Virus record (IMG/VR): IMGVR_UViG_3300033153_013534
Span: 1 to 33,639 of that record
Strand: one strand, 5' to 3'
DNA: 33,639 bases
Source: a virus
In this document: positions 1 to 7,935 of the stretch, piece by piece
Position numbering within the stretch: the stretch's first letter is position 1
Layout: each line of letters starts with the position of its first letter
The notes under the pieces: model-generated
What the model saw: only the letters and a program-made list of their open reading frames with translations
What the model was told of the DNA's origin: nothing
Databases searched by the model: none
Translations under genes and position numbers: made by a program

Positions 1-225
1 ACAACCAAAAGCGCGATTCTTGAGCACTTGGGGGGCGTTTTTGGAGTTGCACTCATAAAATTAGCGGGGCGGGAAATGAGGGCAGGGCGCAAAGGGAGTG
101 GGGGAAAGGCAGGGGTAAAGATGTTGATATTGTTGTTAAAAATGAAGGGGGATAAAGGACGGGTTATTGTGGTGGGATTTCCGAAAATGGTGGGTGCAAC
201 CGGGTTTGCGGGGCGTGAGGATTAG
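1..225 (+). CDS. Open frame from window edge, uncertain
   Basis: Frame 1 is open from the first base to a TAG at 223-225, so this could be the 3' end of a gene that starts outside the window. The peptide is rich in Gly, Lys and Val (ends VGATGFAGRED) and resembles nothing I know. An isolated start inside it would have to be TTG at 28. It may equally be non-coding leader of the terminase operon. Nothing else is seen in 1-232. Confidence 0.2.
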   Translation, partial: TTKSAILEHLGGVFGVALIKLAGREMRAGRKGSGGKAGVKMLILLLKMKGDKGRVIVVGFPKMVGATGFAGRED

Positions 226-232
226 GGAATTT

Positions 233-1024
233 ATGGCGAATGAGTCTGATACGCTTTTTGATATGAGTGAATATGTCGGTGGTGAGAAGGTACGGAAAGC
301 GCCGGAGAATGAGGCAGAGAAGCGGTTGCGGGATATCCGGGAAATGGAGGACCGAGACTTTCGGAATTTGCAGCGCAAATTGAATGGCGGAAAAACCTTG
401 ACCGATGCCGAGGCGAAAAGATTGGAGGGATATAAATATGGCTATGAAGCCGAAGCCGGGAATAATCTGCCTGACAATATGGTGAGGACGGCAAAGGATG
501 TGGGAAAATATGTTGGTAAAAGTCTTAGGACAATTCGGAATTGGATTAAGAGGGGGATGCCGACAAAATTTGAGGGTTATGATCTGGCTGATATAGAGGC
601 ATGGGCATTAAGAGAGGGTCTGCTCAAGCAGGCGATTATCAAGAATGATGAATCAAGAGGGAACGGAACCCGGGATTATGGGGATAAAAGCGAAACGGGC
701 GATGTTGGTACCGGCGAAATCGAACCCAGGGACCGGGCGTATTATGAAAAGCAAATCAAGAAGCTGGACGCGGCGCTCAAAACTATCAAACTGCAAAAGG
801 AGCGCGGGGAGTTGGTGCCCAGAGAGGATATTGCTAGGGAGTGGACGGCCCGTGCCAAGGAGTATGCGAACACGCTCGATTACATGGAGACGCGGTTTCC
901 GCCTTTGCTTGAGGGGAAGGCCCGGGATGATATGAGGGTAATTATTCACAGGGAGTGCCGACGAATAAAAGACAACCTGTTCAGAATGGGCACGTTTTGC
1001 CCTACTCCGGAGGAGGCCATATGA
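233..1024 (+). CDS. Terminase small subunit (Nu1-like)
   Basis: Probable DNA-recognition subunit of the packaging motor, 263 residues. It marks the phage DNA and hands it to the large subunit. Residues about 84-122 read as a winged helix-turn-helix of the Nu1/MerR sort (TAKDVGKYVGKSLRTIRNW, then RGMP, then DLADIEAW). A charged, helical C-terminal half would dimerise and contact the large subunit. I chose ATG 233, behind AGGATTAGGG; an upstream in-frame start at 167 adds a Trp-rich stretch that looks non-coding. The stop overlaps the next start (ATATGA), as expected for translationally coupled terminase genes. The call rests on the HTH and the position directly before a GpA-type terminase. Confidence 0.75.
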   Translation: MANESDTLFDMSEYVGGEKVRKAPENEAEKRLRDIREMEDRDFRNLQRKLNGGKTLTDAEAKRLEGYKYGYEAEAGNNLPDNMVRTAKDVGKYVGKSLRTIRNWIKRGMPTKFEGYDLADIEAWALREGLLKQAIIKNDESRGNGTRDYGDKSETGDVGTGEIEPRDRAYYEKQIKKLDAALKTIKLQKERGELVPREDIAREWTARAKEYANTLDYMETRFPPLLEGKARDDMRVIIHRECRRIKDNLFRMGTFCPTPEEAI

Positions 1025-3021
1025 ACGAACCCGCCGTTAATTGGTTTCCTGAAGAGCTTGAGGCGATCCGGCCACCGGAGGAGATTAGAATCTCGAAATG
1101 GATGGGCGAGAATGTCATGTTGGGGCAACACTCCGCCATAAAAGGACCATATAGCCTGGAAATGGTCCCTATCATGGTATCGGTAATCGATGCGTGCCAG
1201 GATTGGGATACCGATGAAGTGGTGTTTTGCAAACCGGCCCAGTTCGGAGGGACCACGGCTTTCCTGGGCGTGGTGGCATATTTTGTGGCCGAGGAATCGG
1301 CGTCCGTCATGGTGGTATTGGCAGATCAGTTGACGTCCCAATATATCAGCAATAAGCGCCTCAAGGGAATTTTCAGGGATTCCGCAAGCATCAAACACCT
1401 GTATAACCCTAATGAATTTTCCCGTAATGAAATCAACCTGCCTAACGGGGGGTATATTGCATTAGCCTGGGCAAGCAGCGTGGCCATGATTGCCACACGC
1501 GATATACGCATTGTTTATGGTGATGAGATCGACAAGCCGGGGTATAACGTTACTTCCGAGGAGGCGGACGCGCTTTCGCTGATGAGGGAGCGCACCGAGA
1601 GTTATCCCGAGGGACATTCAAAGCACATCTTTTCCTCTACTCCGACCACGGAAGATGGAAATATTACGAGGGAAATGAATTTGTGCGATATCATCTATGA
1701 CCGTCATGTGCCGTGCCCGCATTGCGGGCAGATGCAGCCCTTGAGGTGGTCTGAAAAATATATGTATGGATTTGAAGACGGGATGTACCGGGCTGAAGAC
1801 GGATCCATGCACAAGGTCGGCGCGGTGGTATGGGACGGGGGACGGGAGGCTACGAAGGATCAGATCCGCAAAACCGCCCGGTATGCATGCGGGGAGTGCG
1901 GGGCATTGTGGAATACACAGGAGAAAAACGAGGCGGTAAGGAAGGGCCGGGAAGTGGGGAGGACAGAGCCGGGCGAGTATGACCGGAAAAAGGGTTTTCA
2001 TGCAAATCGCATATACTCGCTGTTCGATGGCGGCAACCTGGAGACTCTGGTAGGCCGGTGGGTGGGTATCTTTAAGTTTACCGGCATAAAGAGACAAAAG
2101 AGATTGCAGGGCTTCATCAATGCCACTTTGGCCGAGCCATACAAGCAGATCATGGTGTCCTCTACAAAACTTACGGTGCTGAAGGCAAAATGCTCTTTAC
2201 CGCCCCAGACCGTGCCGGAGGAGGCGGTGGCTTTAACGGCGGGCGTGGACGTGCAAAAACATGGATTCTGGTTTGCGGTGCGGGCATGGGCGAGGGATTT
2301 TTGTTCATGGCTGATTCATTACGGCTTTCTTGGTACATGGGAAGAGGTGGAACAATTGCTTTTTATGTCCCAGTATCCCGTGATGGAGTCTGAAAAATCT
2401 ATGGGTATATGGCGGGCCGCGGTCGATACGGGAGGGGGAAAGGCGGAGAGCGGCCTGAGTATGACCGAGGAAACCTATTGGTGGCTGCGTAAAAACGGCA
2501 CGGGCCGGGGTTGCAGAGTGTGGGGGACTAAAGGGGCCAGCCGGCCTTTGGCCGGAAAGATACACATGGGAAAGGTTTTAGACAAAACGCCTTCCGGAAA
2601 AGCTATCCCGGGCGGGTTGCAGGTAATTTTATTAGACACACTGGATCTCAAGGACATGGTGGCCTACAGATTAGGCCAGGCCGTGGACCGGGGAGACATG
2701 GCAGCTTATCTTCATGCGGAAACGGATAATCAATACGTGCGGCAGATATTGGCTGAGCAGAAACAGCGAAATGCAAAGGGTGTGGAAGAGTGGGTACAGG
2801 TGGGAGCGGATAATCATTTGTTGGATTGTGAAGTAATGTGCCAGGTAGTGGCGGAACCGGAATGGCCGGGCGGCGGGGTGAACCTGATCCGTTCGCCTTT
2901 GAGGTTGCAGGTAGTGGGAGGCGATGTTGAGCAGGAAACAAAAATCAAAACAGTTACGCCTCGGGCCGGGAACTGGCAGCAGAGGGGCGGATATAAAAGA
3001 CCGAGTTGGTTGGACAGATAA
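1021..3021 (+). CDS. Terminase large subunit, GpA family
   Basis: ATP-driven DNA translocase and nuclease that cuts concatemers and fills the prohead. 666 residues, close to lambda gpA (641). A Walker-A-like segment FCKPAQFGGTTA lies near residues 69-80 (the family uses a variant P-loop). Walker B is YGDEID near 166-171. Two Cys pairs (CPHC near 232, CGEC near 290) suggest a zinc-binding insert. The nuclease half starts at GVDVQKHGFW near 408, with a further acidic motif AVDTGG downstream. ATG 1021 sits behind GGAGGAGG and overlaps the small-subunit stop. An earlier in-frame start at 955 would overlap that gene by 70 bases and is unlikely. Confidence 0.95.
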   Translation: MNEPAVNWFPEELEAIRPPEEIRISKWMGENVMLGQHSAIKGPYSLEMVPIMVSVIDACQDWDTDEVVFCKPAQFGGTTAFLGVVAYFVAEESASVMVVLADQLTSQYISNKRLKGIFRDSASIKHLYNPNEFSRNEINLPNGGYIALAWASSVAMIATRDIRIVYGDEIDKPGYNVTSEEADALSLMRERTESYPEGHSKHIFSSTPTTEDGNITREMNLCDIIYDRHVPCPHCGQMQPLRWSEKYMYGFEDGMYRAEDGSMHKVGAVVWDGGREATKDQIRKTARYACGECGALWNTQEKNEAVRKGREVGRTEPGEYDRKKGFHANRIYSLFDGGNLETLVGRWVGIFKFTGIKRQKRLQGFINATLAEPYKQIMVSSTKLTVLKAKCSLPPQTVPEEAVALTAGVDVQKHGFWFAVRAWARDFCSWLIHYGFLGTWEEVEQLLFMSQYPVMESEKSMGIWRAAVDTGGGKAESGLSMTEETYWWLRKNGTGRGCRVWGTKGASRPLAGKIHMGKVLDKTPSGKAIPGGLQVILLDTLDLKDMVAYRLGQAVDRGDMAAYLHAETDNQYVRQILAEQKQRNAKGVEEWVQVGADNHLLDCEVMCQVVAEPEWPGGGVNLIRSPLRLQVVGGDVEQETKIKTVTPRAGNWQQRGGYKRPSWLDR

Positions 3022-3037
3022 CGGAAAGGAGAGAAAC

Positions 3038-3376
3038 ATGGAAGATAAGAGATTGGCGGAAGTGGTGGGTATGACTTGGCGGGACATGATGAATTTAGCT
3101 GATGAGTGTTTGGGACCGGATGAGGCGAGGATTGAATCCGGGATTATTGCGGCCCGCGAATATGATGCGGTGGATGCCTGGAAAATGTACGTGGCGGCAA
3201 AGCTTTTGAAAACCCGAATTGTAAACCGTGCCGAGATTAAAGAGTTATTTCCCAAAATTCCGGGCCTGAATGATCAGAAAGGCTGGAAGATTAAGGTTGT
3301 TGATTTTGTAAGCGTTAATGTCAATATGACGAAATTAAAAAAGCAGTACATTGATGCTTTCATAACCAAACGCTAA
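3038..3376 (+). CDS. Hypothetical protein in packaging module
   Basis: 112 residues, starting at ATG 3038 behind GGAAAGGAGAG. I do not recognise it. It is acidic at the N-terminus (MEDKRLAEVVGMTWRDMMNL), contains no membrane segment, and ends in a basic KLKKQYIDAFITKR tail. The open frame runs back into the terminase gene, but the ribosome site fixes the start. Its position between the large terminase and the W/portal genes suggests a small head or packaging accessory; that is inference from place only. Confidence 0.65.
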   Translation: MEDKRLAEVVGMTWRDMMNLADECLGPDEARIESGIIAAREYDAVDAWKMYVAAKLLKTRIVNRAEIKELFPKIPGLNDQKGWKIKVVDFVSVNVNMTKLKKQYIDAFITKR

Positions 3377-3380
3377 ATTC

Positions 3381-3599
3381 ATGCCCGCCGTCAACAATAA
3401 CAGGCTTTTGAAATCCAGCCAGGAGATCATGGAGGCATATGATCTTTCCCGCCCGGCGTTTCAGAAATTTATCGGGCTGGGCCTGCCCGCCCGGCGGATA
3501 GACGGCAAATGGTATGCCCATATGGATAATATTGATGATTTTTTCCGAAAGCTGACACGGGTATCGACTCGCATAGTGCCAGAGGATGTGGCGGAATGA
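3381..3599 (+). CDS. Small helix-turn-helix protein
   Basis: 72 residues. The core (SSQEIMEAYDLSRPAFQKF, then GLPARRIDGKWY and IDDFFRKLTR) looks like an excisionase/MerR-type winged helix: a helix pair, then a wing carrying the typical R-x-D/G-x-W/Y pattern, then a helix. It could be a second DNA-binding packaging factor or a regulator. No good ribosome site precedes ATG 3381, and the previous stop is only 4 bases away, so reinitiation is likely. Its stop overlaps the next gene's ATG, which couples it to the radical-SAM gene. Confidence 0.6.
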   Translation: MPAVNNNRLLKSSQEIMEAYDLSRPAFQKFIGLGLPARRIDGKWYAHMDNIDDFFRKLTRVSTRIVPEDVAE

Positions 3600-4345
3600 G
3601 CGTAATTTATGAACCAAAGGGAAGGGCCAGGGAGTACAGCCCTTTGGCTTTGAATCTTTTCAGGGGTTGCGGGCATGGGTGCAAGTACTGTTATGCACCG
3701 AATGCCACTTTTACTCAGAGGGAGCGGTTTGTTCAGCCTGAGTTGAGGAAGGACATTGTCCGGCAGATTGAAAAAGACGCCGTAAAGATGGCCGGAGATC
3801 CCCGGCCCATATTACTCTGCTTTACCTGTGACCCTTACCAGCCGATTGAGGCGGAGAGCAAAATCACGAGATCTGCCATTAGGGCAATAAACCTACATGG
3901 CATGTCCGTACAAATATTGACCAAGGGCGGCACAAGGGCTATCAGGGATTTTGACATTCTTGCGCGTTATCCCGCAAATACATTTGGTTCAACCTTAACA
4001 TTTATGGATCCGGCAAAGTCCCGCTATTGGGAGCCGGGCGCGGCCCTGCCCGAGGATAGGATTGAGGCGATCCGGCTGGCCCATGATGCAGGCATAAGGA
4101 CATGGGTGAGTCTGGAGCCGGTCCTGGATTGTGATGAGGCCCTGAAGATTATCCAGGCAACTCATGAGTTTGTTGATCATTACAAAGTCGGAAAGTTGAA
4201 TTATCTGGACCTGGGGATTAACTGGAGCGAGTTCGCCGGCCATGCCGTTGAAATGTTGCGCTCCCTAAATAAATCGTTTTACGTGAAGGAGGACCTCCGG
4301 CCTTTTTGCCCGGCGTTGAATCCTGTTGAAATGGAGGGGGTGTAA
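3596..4345 (+). CDS. Radical SAM protein, SPL-like family
   Basis: 249 residues. The [4Fe-4S] motif CxxxCxxC is present as CGHGCKYCYAP near residues 24-34. This is the arrangement of the spore photoproduct lyase-like / COG1533 radical-SAM family, in which the cluster binds S-adenosylmethionine and makes a 5'-deoxyadenosyl radical. Further family marks are CFTCDPYQPIE, ILTKGG and WVSLEPVLD. True spore photoproduct lyase repairs thymine dimers; relatives of this size have no fixed function, so a DNA-repair or RNA/DNA-modification role is a guess. It overlaps the preceding HTH gene by four bases and is the last gene before a 270-bp intergenic island. It is out of place in a head operon and may be a lysogenic-conversion cargo gene. 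Confidence 0.85.
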   Translation: MSVIYEPKGRAREYSPLALNLFRGCGHGCKYCYAPNATFTQRERFVQPELRKDIVRQIEKDAVKMAGDPRPILLCFTCDPYQPIEAESKITRSAIRAINLHGMSVQILTKGGTRAIRDFDILARYPANTFGSTLTFMDPAKSRYWEPGAALPEDRIEAIRLAHDAGIRTWVSLEPVLDCDEALKIIQATHEFVDHYKVGKLNYLDLGINWSEFAGHAVEMLRSLNKSFYVKEDLRPFCPALNPVEMEGV

Positions 4346-4537
4346 GCTACGATTCTCTGTCTCTTCGGTCGGCACAGTGTTCGATTTTCCTGGATTCCGG
4401 CTTTCGCCGGAATGACGGAAGAAAAAAACCTTGTCAAGGTAATAAATGCGTACAAAATACGTATTTCTCATGTCATAAATGCGTACGTTTTGGTTTTTGC
4501 CAAAAAACCCATGATATAAATCAGGCACATTTATCAT
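4265..4537 (-). CDS. Doubtful minus-strand ORF with strong SD
   Basis: A 90-codon minus-strand frame whose ATG (4537) follows AAGGAGGT with a 7-base spacer, a near-ideal ribosome site. The first 40 codons (MINVPDLYHGFFGKNQNV...) are unique, but the frame then runs through the ATTCCGGC hairpin and antisense into the radical-SAM gene, where the peptide is clearly repeat-derived. It may be the start of a gene whose 3' part was lost to a repeat insertion, or chance. No family recognised. Confidence 0.18.
   Translation of the reverse strand: MINVPDLYHGFFGKNQNVRIYDMRNTYFVRIYYLDKVFFFRHSGESRNPGKSNTVPTEETENRSLHPLHFNRIQRRAKRPEVLLHVKRFI
4391..4416. repeat. ATTCCGGC/GCCGGAAT dispersed hairpin
   Basis: ATTCCGGC (4394-4401), loop TTTC, GCCGGAAT (4406-4413), followed by GACGG. 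This is the common proteobacterial dispersed hairpin. Relatives in this window lie at 13409-13428 (ATTCCCGC/GCGGGAAT, loop GAAG) and 30270-30319 (with an insert in the loop), and a core-only version lies at 31573-31590. Confidence 0.8.
4442..4486. promoter_or_regulatory. Paired ATAAATGCGTAC repeats, possible operator
   Basis: ATAAATGCGTAC occurs at 4442-4453 and again at 4475-4486, 33 bases start to start, so both lie on roughly the same face of the helix. Each holds the near-palindromic GCGTAC. A TTGTCA at 4431-4436 could be a -35 element, but I see no convincing -10. The layout suits a regulator-binding site controlling the head operon that begins at 4616; binding is inference. Confidence 0.35.
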
Positions 4538-4554
4538 TACCTCCTTATTCGATA

Positions 4555-4581
4555 GGGACCGGTCAATTGGTGACCGGTCCC
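4555..4581. repeat. Perfect 11-bp palindrome, 5-base loop
   Basis: GGGACCGGTCA (4555-4565), loop ATTGG, TGACCGGTCCC (4571-4581). Every arm base pairs. No T-run follows on the plus strand, so it is not an ordinary terminator in that direction. It lies 35 bases before the W-like gene and just upstream of the minus-strand AAGGAGGT. It could be an RNA hairpin in the head-gene leader or a protein-binding site. Confidence 0.6.
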
Positions 4582-4615
4582 GCCACTCTTTTAAGACGGG
4601 TGAAAAGGAACTTTT

Positions 4616-4831
4616 ATGGCAGTCAGGACAACATTAGAGCAGTTGGAAGAGGTTCAGACGGCCATTACGGCGGTTATGTCCGGGCAGGATATCACTCTTG
4701 ACGGCAAACGTATAGCCCGGGCCAACCTTGATATATTGCACAAACGGGAGGAGATTTTGCTGGCCCGGTATAAGACCGAGCAGGGGACCGGGGGGCTTAG
4801 GGTGAATGTGGTTATACCTAAGAGACTTTAA
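4616..4831 (+). CDS. Head-tail joining protein, gpW-like
   Basis: 71 residues (lambda gpW is 68). The protein is two helices with a short hairpin between them (LEQLEEVQTAITAVMSGQ, then DITLDGKRIARANL, then LDILHKREEILLARY), the gpW fold pattern. gpW sits under the portal after packaging and is needed before the tail can attach. ATG 4616 follows AAAAGGAAC. Its place directly upstream of the portal gene matches lambda W-B order. Confidence 0.75.
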   Translation: MAVRTTLEQLEEVQTAITAVMSGQDITLDGKRIARANLDILHKREEILLARYKTEQGTGGLRVNVVIPKRL

Positions 4832-4868
4832 ATGGGACACAGATTTCACAGATGAACACAGATAAAAA
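4832..4868 (+). repeat. Half copy of ACACGGAT-type repeat over portal start
   Basis: GGGACACAGATTTCACAGAT followed by GAACACAGATAAAA is one arm of the dispersed repeat described at 10526-10644. It replaces the normal leader of the portal gene, and the portal ATG (4852) lies inside it. Confidence 0.7.
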
Positions 4869-6462
4869 CCTGCAAATAAGAGAGGACCTTTTTTCAAAAG
4901 CCATCGGGGCGTTTGTGGCCGCTTCTAATCAGCGGCAGGCGGTGCTTTACGATGCGCGGGGGAATGTACTTCCCCGGTCCGCTTCGACATATCAGTATCA
5001 GCGCACGGCGGGTAAGCGCGAGGGGAGCCTGAAAAACTGGATTCCCCGCCGGCTTTTCTCTCATCAACAGGAGAGTATGCAGCGTGAGAGGATAGTCGAG
5101 CGCTCCATTGATCTGACCAATAATGATCCCCATGCAGCGGGGATTGTCAACTCATTTGCAACTACGGTCGTTGGGGCCGGCCTGCAACCTCAGCCATCTT
5201 TAGATGCGGATGTCTTAGGCATGGAAAAAGAGGCCGTACGGCGGTTGCAGCAACAACAGCGGGCCATATATGCGGCATGGTCTCCATATGCGGATGCCGG
5301 GGGTCGCATGACGGACGGGGCCATTCAATTTCTCCTTCAATGTTGCATGCTTCGTTTCGGGGAATTCTTAGTATTGCTGCCCATGATAAAAGACGGGGCC
5401 GGGCCCTATTCATTGGCCGTTCAGGTTATACACCCGTTGCGGCTCAAAACCCCTACCGATCTGACACAGAACAAGAATATCCGGGACGGCGTGGAAGTAG
5501 GCAAATACGGCGAGCCCGTGGCCTACTGGATAAAAAAGGCCGATGTCTCCACGTCTCTCTACTCACCTGACACGTCAAAAAATTTCCTCAGAATTACTGC
5601 CAAAAAGGGGCACAGGTGGAATGTGCGTCACTGCTTTATCCAGGATGACCCGGATATGGTGCGCGGTATGCCCTTTTTTGCGCCTGCCATGAAGTTTTTC
5701 CGAGACCTTAATGATTATTTAGATGCCGAGTTGGTGGCAAACGTAGTGACGGCTGCGTATGCCCTTTTTATCGAAACAGGGTCCAGTGACCCATGGGACA
5801 CGGCGGAGGGTATGGCGCATCACGATAATGACGAGACGGGCGTTGACCGCGTGCGTTATGAGGAAATCATACCAGGCTCTGTCATGTACGGCGCCAAGGG
5901 CCAGAAGCCCCATGCCTTAGGCAATACCCGGCCCGGCACTACGTTTCAGGTTTTTGTGAAGGAGATCAAAAAGGCATTAGCCATGAGCTTAGGTATGCCT
6001 TACGTAACGCTTTTCAAGGACGTGGAAGAGACGAATTATGCGGGGTTTCGCTCGGCCATGTTAGATGCATGGCGGGTGTTTACACATCGCCGGACCTGGT
6101 TGGGGACAAACTACTGCCAGCCTGTGCGTATCATGCTTATGGAAGAGGCATGGCTTCGCGGGCATATGGACGCCCCGAAATTTTACGAACGCATGCACTT
6201 TTACACGGTCTGCAACTGGGTCGGTTCGCCAAAGGGCAACATTGAGCCTATCAAGGAAATCCAGGCCGATATTTTGGCCATAAAGAATAATCTCAAGACC
6301 CGTGCCCAGACTATCAGCGAGCAGGGAAACGGCGAATGGCGGACGAATATAGATCAGTTGGAAGAGGAAAAACAGGACCTGGAGGCCAAGGGCCTGGACC
6401 CCAACCCGGATACCAAGATGGATACGGCGGCAAAGGAGGACAAAACCGATGAACCTGATTGA
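4852..6462 (+). CDS. Portal protein, lambda family
   Basis: 536 residues, the same as the lambda gpB scale (533). Forms the dodecameric ring at one capsid vertex through which DNA enters and leaves. Family-typical stretches include IDLTNNDPHAAGIVNSF, GEFLVLLPM, VIHPLRLKTP, FIQDDPDMVRGMPFFAP and MSLGMPYVTLFKDVEETNYAGFRSAMLDAWR. The first residues MNTDKN are encoded by a dispersed DNA repeat and there is no Shine-Dalgarno sequence, so the start is less sure than the rest; an alternative non-ATG start further in is possible. The C-terminus is a charged helical tail (EEEKQDLEAKG). It overlaps the protease gene by 14 bases. Confidence 0.93.
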   Translation: MNTDKNLQIREDLFSKAIGAFVAASNQRQAVLYDARGNVLPRSASTYQYQRTAGKREGSLKNWIPRRLFSHQQESMQRERIVERSIDLTNNDPHAAGIVNSFATTVVGAGLQPQPSLDADVLGMEKEAVRRLQQQQRAIYAAWSPYADAGGRMTDGAIQFLLQCCMLRFGEFLVLLPMIKDGAGPYSLAVQVIHPLRLKTPTDLTQNKNIRDGVEVGKYGEPVAYWIKKADVSTSLYSPDTSKNFLRITAKKGHRWNVRHCFIQDDPDMVRGMPFFAPAMKFFRDLNDYLDAELVANVVTAAYALFIETGSSDPWDTAEGMAHHDNDETGVDRVRYEEIIPGSVMYGAKGQKPHALGNTRPGTTFQVFVKEIKKALAMSLGMPYVTLFKDVEETNYAGFRSAMLDAWRVFTHRRTWLGTNYCQPVRIMLMEEAWLRGHMDAPKFYERMHFYTVCNWVGSPKGNIEPIKEIQADILAIKNNLKTRAQTISEQGNGEWRTNIDQLEEEKQDLEAKGLDPNPDTKMDTAAKEDKTDEPD

Positions 6463-7867
6463 TATTGTACAGGGCCAGAGTTGGGCGATCATACCGGAAA
6501 AGCTGGATGCCATACATCAGATCCTCTGGAACCATGTACAGGGAACCAAAATTGATTTGGCCGCGTTGGAGGCCCAGTTAGGCAAGCGCCTGGAAAACAG
6601 CTATGACGTGAGGATCATGGATGGCGGTTTGGCGGTCATACCCGTGACGGGGGTTTTAGCCAAACGGATGAACATGTTTATGGCCATAAGCGGGGGCACG
6701 TCCACCGAGCTTTTAGCGCGGGATTTTCAGTTGGCCGTGGATGATGAGGATATCCGGGCCATTGTCCTTGATATCGACAGCCCGGGCGGGACCGTGGACG
6801 GTACCGAGGCATTTGCCGACCTGATTTATTCGTCACGCGGCATAAAACCGGTTGTAGCGTTTGCAAACGGCATGGCCGCATCGGCTGCATTATGGATAGC
6901 GTCGGCGGCAGATGTGATCATCACCGAGGAAACCGGGGAAGTGGGCAGCGTGGGCGTGGTTCAGGCACACTATGACTATTCAAAAGCAGACGAAAAGGAC
7001 GGGGTCAAGCGGAGCTATATAGTTTCGGGTAAGTATAAAGCCATGGGAAACAATGCGGAACCCCTTTCCCGTGAGGCCGAGGATTATATGCAGGAAGGGG
7101 TTGATTACCTTGCCACTATCTTTGTAAATACCCTGGCCCGTAACTTAGGTGTATCGGTTGATACGTTGGTTGAGAATGATGTAATCGATGCCCGTATGTT
7201 CATAGGCAGGCAGGCCCTTGACGCCGGCCTGGTACATGAGATGGGGAATTTTGAAACGGCAATGGAGACGGCCCTTGATATGGCTGATCAGGGCGCAAAA
7301 TATATCACGACAACCGGGGCAGCGGCCCCTAAAAAACGGGAGGATAATACCATGTTTAAACCAAAAATGAAAGAAGGGGACACCCCATTAACCCTTGAGA
7401 TTCTTCAGGCCGATTACCCTGATCTGGTAGGGCAAATCGAAAAGCAGGGGGCCGAGGGCGTGGATGTTGAGACGCCGGTGAATGAGGCCGCAACGGCAGA
7501 GAGAGACAGGATCTTAGGGCTTGCAAACATCCAGTTCGGAGCCGATGCCGGGGAAAAGTTTAAGGCCGTGGTGGATTCGGGCGTGACGGTAAAACAGTTT
7601 CAGGCCGTGAGCGATGCGGGGCCGGAAGGGGAGGCACCTGATGATGGCAAAATAGGCGAGATGCTTGAAGCCATTCATGATGCCGGGTCCGAAAATCCGG
7701 GCCAGGGCGTAACCGTAGGAGGGCCTGCGGATTTCGTGGAAGCGTGGAAGGCCATACAAAAAGAGACGGGTTGCACTGTGCAGGATGCCATCAAAAAGGC
7801 GGTGGACGCATACCCGGATCTGCACAAGGCGTATCTGGAGAAACAGAAACCCGAGGGAAATGCGTAA
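6449..7867 (+). CDS. Prohead protease, S49 family (gpC-like)
   Basis: 472 residues (lambda gpC 439). The N-terminal 290 residues are an SppA/ClpP-fold serine protease: IVLDIDSPGGTVDG, then NGMAASAALW with the likely nucleophile Ser145, then IVSGKYKAMG with the likely general base Lys195. The 50-residue Ser-Lys spacing fits the half-length S49 enzymes. It would mature the prohead and degrade the scaffold. The C-terminal third (from residue 302) is an acidic, helical scaffold domain that can also be made alone from an internal start (see 7352). ATG 6449 follows AAAGGAGG and overlaps the portal stop. Confidence 0.92.
   Translation: MNLIDIVQGQSWAIIPEKLDAIHQILWNHVQGTKIDLAALEAQLGKRLENSYDVRIMDGGLAVIPVTGVLAKRMNMFMAISGGTSTELLARDFQLAVDDEDIRAIVLDIDSPGGTVDGTEAFADLIYSSRGIKPVVAFANGMAASAALWIASAADVIITEETGEVGSVGVVQAHYDYSKADEKDGVKRSYIVSGKYKAMGNNAEPLSREAEDYMQEGVDYLATIFVNTLARNLGVSVDTLVENDVIDARMFIGRQALDAGLVHEMGNFETAMETALDMADQGAKYITTTGAAAPKKREDNTMFKPKMKEGDTPLTLEILQADYPDLVGQIEKQGAEGVDVETPVNEAATAERDRILGLANIQFGADAGEKFKAVVDSGVTVKQFQAVSDAGPEGEAPDDGKIGEMLEAIHDAGSENPGQGVTVGGPADFVEAWKAIQKETGCTVQDAIKKAVDAYPDLHKAYLEKQKPEGNA
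7352..7867 (+). CDS. Nested scaffold protein (Nu3-like internal start)
   Basis: ATG 7352 is in frame with the protease gene and preceded by GGGAGGATAATACC, a strong ribosome site inside coding sequence. Translation from it gives a 171-residue acidic protein (MFKPKMKEGDTPLTLEILQ...), the expected size and character of a capsid scaffold. Lambda makes Nu3 the same way from the 3' part of C. The protein would line the growing prohead and then be removed by the protease whose C-terminus it shares. The internal site and frame are seen; independent expression is inferred. Confidence 0.75.
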   Translation: MFKPKMKEGDTPLTLEILQADYPDLVGQIEKQGAEGVDVETPVNEAATAERDRILGLANIQFGADAGEKFKAVVDSGVTVKQFQAVSDAGPEGEAPDDGKIGEMLEAIHDAGSENPGQGVTVGGPADFVEAWKAIQKETGCTVQDAIKKAVDAYPDLHKAYLEKQKPEGNA

Positions 7868-7918
7868 AAAAATTAGGACACAGATCAAAACAGATTGACG
7901 CAGATTAAAACTTTTCAA
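7868..7918 (+). repeat. Degenerate ACACAGAT-type repeat arm
   Basis: AGGACACAGATCAAAACAGAT followed by TGACGCAGATTAAAACTTTT is a decayed arm of the dispersed repeat family. It fills the gap before the decoration-protein gene, which regains a normal ribosome site (GGGAGGAAATAGAG). Confidence 0.6.
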
Positions 7919-7935
7919 AAAGGGAGGAAATAGAG

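Noticed and set aside
2671-3255. 194-codon minus-strand ORF over the terminase end
   Set aside because: Shadow of the terminase and following gene; low-complexity Pro/His/Leu composition and no start signal.
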